Shown piece by piece: positions 57,248 through 64,000 of a stretch of 64,000 bases of DNA (positions are counted from its first letter, which is position 1; each line of letters opens with the position of its first letter). The notes below the pieces were generated by a model. That model was not told the origin of the DNA, did not search any database, and saw only the letters and a program-made list of their open reading frames with translations. The position numbers were made by a program, and so were the translations under genes. This DNA comes from Antennarius striatus (lineage: Eukaryota > Chordata > Actinopteri > Lophiiformes > Antennariidae): positions 20,818,501 to 20,882,500 of the forward strand of contig NC_090779.1 in the NCBI RefSeq assembly GCF_040054535.1. Reading direction: 5' to 3'.

Positions 57248-60200
57248 CTAAAGGCACATGGGGTCCACTGAGCAACAGATGTGTCCATTCTGGAAAGAGA
57301 GGAAAGAGAAGGCAGAGACACGAGTATGTTAGGGTTACTCTTACATTTGAGCACACTGTCGTCGCCGCAGCATTACAAAACTCAGTTTGGCATTTAGAAT
57401 TCCTCTGGGTGTCATTTCAGCATCAACTGATCCATGAGAACGACATTCAAACCGCAAATACACAAACGAGAAAGGTCTCAGAGTCGTGTCGCTGCAAGCT
57501 CGGATGAAGAAATAAGGCTAAATGTCCATACTGACCAAATCAGAATGTTGGAAAACTGATTTGGGATGGAAAGCAGCGCTGCTCAAAAAAAAAAAAAAAA
57601 AAAAAGATTAAATCCATGTTCAATGAATTTGAGTTCCAATTAAATCTTTGTAAAACAGCATGAATATTTTGAATATTTGACAAATCGCCCCCGTTCAGAA
57701 TGAATGCTATTATTTCCCATCAGGCGAATGGGAGAAGTGAAAATATTCCATCCTTGAAAGCGAGTTTTGGAGGATTAGTCCTAAAGCTGAGGCTTCGATA
57801 ATGAAGAGGATGGTTGTCTGCATAGAATACGTCCTCACTGCTCTGCGCCACGAAACTTCAAACAGAAACTGGCGGAGAGCGGCTTCCTCTTGTTGATTTA
57901 CTTTCTAGATAGAATATCTGAGGATGCATGTGTTGCGAGGAGTCCATACACAAACATGTCTGCAGTGCAGAGGAGAACACTGACTGATTTCCTGAGCCAG
58001 AGGCTTTGGAAATGACGACAAATGTTTTCAAAGCGTGGGTTTTTTTCTGCTGGTCCACAGATTAACTTAATTTATACCGAAGCCACAGTTCTTGCTGAGA
58101 GTTTGATGAGAACATTGATCACAATCTCATACCTGCACATTAAAAATGAAACCGCAGCCAGAAGTATTTTCCCATAGCATTAAGAGCAGGAATAGGAATC
58201 TTCACTGTGGGGTTGCCAGGTAACCAGTAGAGTTATTGACCCCAGTCAAAACAGTATTTGGCACAAAGCCCTTGAATAACCGCAACTTTAAAAAAAAAAA
58301 AAATTATGCAAACATAATGAGATGAAGGCTGTACAGCCCAATGCTAGCTGTAGCTTCCGCATTAACCATTTAATAAGTAGTGAATAGAAAAAAATGTGGT
58401 TATTTCTCCTCATGTTGAACACATTCATTCAGGATAGCTAATAAACACAAATCTGACACGCACAAAAAGCCTGTTATTAATAATAATTATTATTATTATT
58501 TCCCATGTTCCCATGGTTTCTATGGCTGTACTTGAACATTGGGTGAAATGTGTCTATTCAAGGTTTGCAGCGTGGATCAGAATCAGCTGCAGCGGACATA
58601 TTTACCACCGATGTGATGAATAAATACAACTAGGAGGTGTTAAAGACTCGCAAATTTCCTTCACAATGTAAAGTCTGGACACACCGTATGGTAGAATTTA
58701 TGACAAAGCGTCAACAAATTCTCACATTCGGACCTGTTTTCATTCTTAATCTGCCATTCTGTTCTGAAGGCGGGGCTGTTCTTAGGGGAACCTCACCTTG
58801 CACTGGCACAGGGTGCATTCGGTGCCGTGTTTAATCCAGGAGGAGCCGCTGAAGCGTGAGATGTTGTGCTCGTCCGTGCAGGTTTTGGTGATGTCATTGC
58901 GGATGGTGTCGGCCTGGCAGGGGTCATTGACGCAGCGCGGACAGCATTCGCCCTCCGGCACCACGGTAAACTCGCAATCCACAGGCGGGCAGGGCAGAGG
59001 CCAGCAGTCCACTTGACCCTGCTGTGAAGCCGGAAAAAGAGAGAGAGAGAAAGAGACAACTTGAGTAAAGGAAACCAGAGAAATGTGTCCAGACGTCCAA
59101 GAATTTTTTTCCAGGCCTAAAACAAGAAAGTCCTCAAATAGACCTAATTTTCCTGACGTTGTGTGTTTGCATGCTAGAGGGAGCGTCTGTAGCGGATGGA
59201 GGAAAGAAAAAGCTTGTTAATGTACCTTGAAAATATAGATGAGTAGAGCAATCTTCCATCCCCAGTCAGCAATTTTTTTCAGTCTGTGGAGGTAAATGCT
59301 CGGCTTTTTTTTTTTAATTGACTTCTTCTGGTCCCAGACTCTCATTGTTGTTCTCATATTAATCTCACTGCAAATATTCAGCCTATAGAAACTCATTGGC
59401 TTTCTCCCGCTTCCACTTTACACTGGCCTGGGGATTTCTAGTAAAAAACTACACATCCTGCATGTTGTGCTTTAAGTCGTTCTGACCTGATTCCCCTCGC
59501 GTTGTCTTTGGCGATCAGGCTGTGTGTTTAAACACACAAGGAAGCGTTGGCGTGTAAAGTTACGGGAGGATAAATGTAAGCATCCCGCTGGGGATATTTA
59601 ATCACTGAAAATCACCTCGCTCAGCACTTCAGAAACGTTGTAGTAAATTAGGATGGCGAGAAGGCAACGGCTCCCTGCCTCTCCACAGTGTGTAAACATT
59701 TGAAATGAGAACCCCCCCCATGTGGTGTTCTTTACCGAGACCCCAGGGAGGGACCGAATGCTTCCTCAGGTACCTGTCTCCTCCTGCCGCCATCAGGGAC
59801 GGCGTCATCCTCACACAATGTGTTGATGCAGATGTGGAATATTCTAGCGAAGCCATGCAATCAGCTTTCGCTCACAATTTTTTTAAAAATTTTTTTTATT
59901 TTTAACCGAGCTGGGGGGAAACTTTATCCACCTGAAACCGAGGCTGGTCTTTTCATGTCTTTGTGAATATGGTAATCTGTGTTTGCATTCCGTGCTCATC
60001 GCATCTCATTTTTATTTAATCTTTTTGTTTTTACACAGACCGATATAAGGGTTGACTTCATGTTAAAAATCGCCTCCAGGAGATTAAAAAAACTAGTGAC
60101 ATTTATCATCTTTGGGAAGTCGCCTGCAGCAATCGCGCTCTATTCTTTCATGCACCTCGACCTAAGGTACAAGCTATGACTGAGAAATAAAATAAATTTT

Positions 60201-61950
60201 TAAAAAAAAAACCCTGTTTCAAAAATCTTCTGGCAATTTAACATGATAGAAAATCACAAGTGGCCCATGTGTGCGCTTTCTGCAAAGACCACTTTCTTTG
60301 GTTTTCGAATGACTGCATGGGCAGCCAGAGAAGGATCCCCATCTTGGTCTTGGGAGAATATTTTGCCCATCTTCCTGCTGTCGCTGTGTATTTAACCCCC
60401 CACCCCCCCGCTGTGCAGCTTGTGGCCATTTTCATCCTTGTGTACATCTCTGTGCATCTTCTAATGAGAGTGTTTTACATCTGCGTCTGCAGCTGTGGTG
60501 ACAGTTGCACCTACACACTGAACATAGACGTTTCGACACTTGTACTCTGTACGTACACGTACACGCTGTACGCGTGTACGCTCCGGCGCTGCATCCAGCA
60601 TTTCTGCATCCTCCAGAGTGTTTATGTCTGTTAGTGTCGACATATACAAGCGTATGCAAGCACCGCCGCAGCGAGAGCGAAGCCAACAGAGTCCATTTTT
60701 TAGATGATTCTCAACCAAGCAGCGGGTTTCAAGCTCTCTATAATGGCTCGTTGTAAGAAATCTAAAAAGCAACCCTCAGGTCCGGGCATCAGGACAGCGT
60801 TACAACAGAAAAGGGTAGAGGGGAGGGGATGGGGTAAAACACTATTGCTGCTGCTACTCAGACTATAAATCTGTCAGACTGGAGCCAACTTACATGAGAT
60901 AAAGCAGGGTTGATCTTTAAAAGCAACAAAAGGAGGGACAGAAGAAGAAAACGGAGTTGCAAAGTGCTTTTGTGAGATCAACAGTGAGGCGGATTTACAA
61001 CCCACCGCAACGAATGAGTGGCACGGCTGAGTGTGGGCGAAGCAAGAGAATGGGATGGAATGCTAAACCATGACTTTTGTATTTAATATGCATACGGGTT
61101 TACGGGGAGGGGTGCATCATGGGTAGGATTTATTGTTTCGTCAGCTTTATTGGTAAACACTTTACAAAATGTTTGCTGCTGCTGTCTGTGCAGCATCGCC
61201 ATGTCAACCTTGGAAAAGGTCAACATGCACGGAAAAAGAGCGCACGCGTCTTATTGTGAAAGATTCATGTGTTAAAAAGTGTGATTTGGTTTGCATGAGA
61301 AACAGGAGAGATGGGATTGTTTCCAGAGGACACTGCGAAAACACACATTCTAATCAATCAACACACACACACACACACACACACAGATGGTATTCAGCAT
61401 TACATGGTCTGGAAGCTCACACGCCTTTCCCATGTTCTCCTAACCTTGGAAATATCCATCAGCAAAAAATGTATAATTCCATCACAGCAGACAAAGTGCA
61501 TGGGGGGTCCTCTGAATTTTTTAAAATCTCACAAATTACTTTTGTCCTTGCTTCTGCCATGAGATGAAAAGCAATCTCCATTTCCTCCTATGTAGAACCT
61601 TTTTTTCCCCACCTCTTAATCACATCTCTCCTTGACTTTCTTTACAGAGAATCTGTCTCATTCAGAAGCATTTCCATGGATACTGTGTTATTTTGTTAGT
61701 TTGTTTTTTTTCTTGTGTGGGCAGATTTGGAACCAACGCTTATGTTGTTTCACCTCACCGCCGTAAAACTCACCAGGCACTGACACTGCTGGCAGTTCTC
61801 CACCCAAGTGTCGCCGCTGCCGTAGGTCAGCAGGCCGTTCTGGTGCAGACACTGGCTGCTGAGCCGAGGGTCGCACTCCGGACAGCAGAACAGATCGGCG
61901 TTGGGGTTGTCGCAGTCGCAAACCATCCTGCGACACATCACCTGACCGGC
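57248..61950 (-). CDS. nell2: NELL2 (neural EGF-like-like protein 2), partial: last three coding exons
   Basis: NELL2 is a secreted multimeric glycoprotein of neurons, with an N-terminal laminin-G/thrombospondin-like domain, EGF repeats and von Willebrand factor C (VWC) domains; it binds Robo3 and ROS1 in mammals. Exons here, in transcript order: 61950-61774, 59021-58797, 57289-57248. They join in phase 0 to 147 codons plus TAG and cover the C-terminal VWC domains. Recognised blocks: MCRRMVCDC, FCCPECDPRLSSQCLHQNG, GDTWVENCQQCQCL, VDCWPLPCP, ECCPRC, DPCQADTIRNDITKTC, SGSSWIKHGTECTLCQCK, and NGHICCSVDP. The last blocks distinguish NELL2 from NELL1, as does the synteny. The protein ends MCL, three residues shorter than the mammalian C-terminus. 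The middle exon has a tandem CAGCAG acceptor. The 5' part lies beyond 64000. Confidence 0.95.
57290..58796 (-). other. nell2: nell2 last intron, 1.5 kb
   Basis: Contains an A20 run near 57586-57605, an A13 run near 58290-58303 and an ATT run near 58480-58500. No exon or repeat family was recognised. Confidence 0.75.
59022..61773 (-). other. nell2: nell2 penultimate intron, 2.75 kb
   Basis: No additional exon was seen. It contains a C-rich run near 60397-60409, alternating ACGTACACGTACAC sequence near 60550-60570, and the CA repeat. Confidence 0.75.
61360..61386. repeat. (CA)n microsatellite
   Basis: About 13 CA units in a nell2 intron. Confidence 0.93.
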
Positions 61951-64000
61951 CTGTGCAGGAGAGCATCAAAATAAAAAATCCATGACTATTACATGCAATT
62001 ACACAGCAAACACAGGGGTGTGCTCGCACGCACATGCATTGGATGAGGCCATTTGTTTGATAGAGTCATTAAACATGCATGCTGATGATAAATATTGGAG
62101 CGAACGTTACATAGTATGTCCTTTCCAACTATTTTAGTTGGTTTCTGTTGGGGAAACAGAAAAGATATATTTTTCCAAAATTCACAGAGGCTTTTTTTTT
62201 TTTTTTTTTTTTAAATTCATCACTGAGGTGTTTGGAGACGGGCTTCTTGGCTGCCTTGTCTGAGCGGTTTAAATGCATTCCACATTCACAGGAAAGAATG
62301 CAGGTCTGGATTCAACTCATTAACTTCAGATAAATCTCCCTCTCACATCTGTAACTTTAATTTGGAACTCAGCTGGAAAGTGGAAAAAAAAAAAGAAAAA
62401 AGAAAAGCAGTTGTGGCAGACATGAAAATGACAAGAAAATCTGTTTTCCTTTTTGAAGTCATCACTTCTCTTGGATGTGTGAAATAGGAGAGACGACAAT
62501 AATGAGGGAGATCCGTTTTTATGTCACGGATTTCCTGCTGCCTCCTTTCACACATAGTCAAACACTCGTTCCTGGTCAGATATACAGTAGATATGCAAAA
62601 CAGAAAATCTGATGGTCATCAGCCCACATTTGATTCCAACCCATAGTCCTTTGCTGTTGCGCAATGTATAATTTATGAATGAGGGGACGGGTGAAGGGGC
62701 GCGCTGTAAAACGACAGTGACGTTAGCGGTCATGCTGCAGAGGCACGTGTGTGTCTCCTACAACGGTGGTTCTCTACACACTCATTTATCACTAAACAAT
62801 CATTTTAATGTATTTATTAGTTAAAGTTTATTTTTATCAGATGGTGGTAATTAGATTTAATAATGTGGCCACACAGCATAAATTAAGCGGAATAAAAAAG
62901 ATTTTCAGTCCGTTTTAGACGGTCTCCACGACCAAATTAACAAGAGTTACCATAGTAACAGAGAATATCATTTATTTTCTTTATAAACTGAGTCAGCTGG
63001 ATAATAATTCTAACTGTAAAGGTTTTCTCCATTACTTCTAAAACTTACTTTATGAGTCAAACCAGGTTTTACTCTGCTCAAAGGTTCGTTTCAGTTGTTG
63101 GATATCTGGAGTTCCTGTCAAAAAAATTTTTTCACTCCCTTACCAAATTAAATCTATATATTTACATCTTTGAAATGTTTTGATGGATGCACCGGTGCAG
63201 TAAAAACCACGATGCATCTGGAACGCCAAACCTCTCGGAAGACTAAATGCATTTTGCACAACCTTGACCCGGACACACACCCCCCCCCCAGGATACGTCT
63301 CGTCTGTGAAGTCTGACCTTGGTTTCCTCCATTAACTCTCCATCACACATCCATCTGTGTCCACTCACCCCCCCCAAAACAATAACATGTTTACTGCTTT
63401 GCTCCCTCAACCGCTCAATACAACTAATTTTGACAGGCAGCTCCTCAAGCTTTCAAATCAATTAATATGACTCATTTAATCAAGGAGCCCTGGTCTTTTG
63501 TAATCAAATGAATAATTTGCAGTTTGATCATTCACTACCGGCACTAATCCACTATAATAACCTCCCAACTGCTGCCAGACACATGGCATTCGGTGGAGTC
63601 AAATGCTGAAATGCAGAGCAGGAATGGTGCACGACCTGATTGTCACTGAAAAACAACGCGCTTGACTTTTCCGGATCATCTGTTCCCAGGCGGTCTTGTC
63701 GCTTTTGACAGAGATCAATCAAAACGACTACGTCAAACGTGGGAGTCTAACTTCAGCTCCTGGACTTAATTCAGATTGCTCATCATTGTCATTCATCGTC
63801 AACAAAAACAGGCAGTCGTCTCCGCTGCCACGTCTACATATAATGACCTACACACTTTGCTCGATGCGGTGCAGACGGGTATGTCTGCTTGTTCGCTCAT
63901 GTCACATCGGTCAATTCTGTGAAACGCTCATCTCAGAAAGAAGCAGAATCGAGTTTTTTATTGCTTTGTCGCAGGTGTTTCTTTTATGGCACCAGCAGCT
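61951..64000 (-). other. nell2: nell2 intron running off the window
   Basis: The next upstream nell2 exon should encode the end of the EGF region and the start of the VWC region (CSVCSC type). I did not find it on the minus strand up to the window edge. The stretch has a T18 run near 62191-62212 and C-runs near 63283-63291, and no recognised repeat family. Confidence 0.65.

Noticed and set aside
57248..61950. Assignment of the right-hand gene to NELL1
   Set aside because: The C-terminal motifs (DTIRNDITKTC, IKHGTEC, NGHICCSVDP) and the irak4-twf1-tmem117 neighbourhood fit NELL2.
1..64000. CRISPR arrays, tRNA or rRNA genes, bacterial-type operons
   Set aside because: None seen. The tandem repeats are microsatellites or minisatellites, and the gene structures are spliced vertebrate genes.

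Overview
This is vertebrate nuclear DNA, almost certainly from a ray-finned (teleost) fish. The coding sequences are split by GT-AG introns and there are many long (GT)n/(CA)n microsatellites. Dispersed fragments resemble common teleost interspersed repeats. Gene order irak4 > < twf1 / tmem117 > < nell2 matches the human 12q12 neighbourhood (IRAK4-TWF1-TMEM117-NELL2), but in far less DNA: tmem117 coding exons span about 30 kb here against several hundred kb in mammals.

Layout. 1-1.9 kb: non-coding, with a repeat fragment, a (TG)n tract and a good candidate CTCF site. 2.0-6.9 kb: irak4 on +, 11 coding exons, 465 aa, complete. 7.0-14.7 kb: twf1 on -, 9 coding exons, 350 aa, complete, tail-to-tail with irak4 and with a CRE/GC-box promoter at 14.66-14.8 kb. 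14.8-15.9 kb: short intergenic stretch with a compound microsatellite and a probable LINE fragment. 16-47.1 kb: tmem117 on +, a CpG-rich upstream region and 7 coding exons, 512 aa, complete. Its 12 kb first intron contains, antisense, an intact single-exon P2Y-like GPCR gene (24.9-26.0 kb) and a candidate 1.15 kb solo LTR. 47.1-57 kb: the tmem117 3' region and intergenic DNA, holding a 2.36 kb Ty3/gypsy LTR retrotransposon (49.86-52.22 kb) with a SCAN-like gag and a large internal deletion. 57.2-64 kb: the last three coding exons of nell2 on -, which runs off the right edge.

The main genes act in unrelated processes: Toll/IL-1 receptor signalling (irak4), actin turnover (twf1), an eight-pass-type membrane protein (tmem117), a secreted neural EGF/VWC glycoprotein (nell2) and an orphan-like nucleotide or metabolite receptor. 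They are neighbours through conserved synteny, not as an operon. Exon boundaries were read by eye from splice signals, reading-frame continuity and known family sequences. I see no CRISPR array, tRNA or rRNA, and no clearly new multi-gene system. The least ordinary items are the deleted SCAN-gag retrotransposon, the candidate solo LTR, the nested antisense GPCR, and several perfect inverted repeats and strand-biased tracts.
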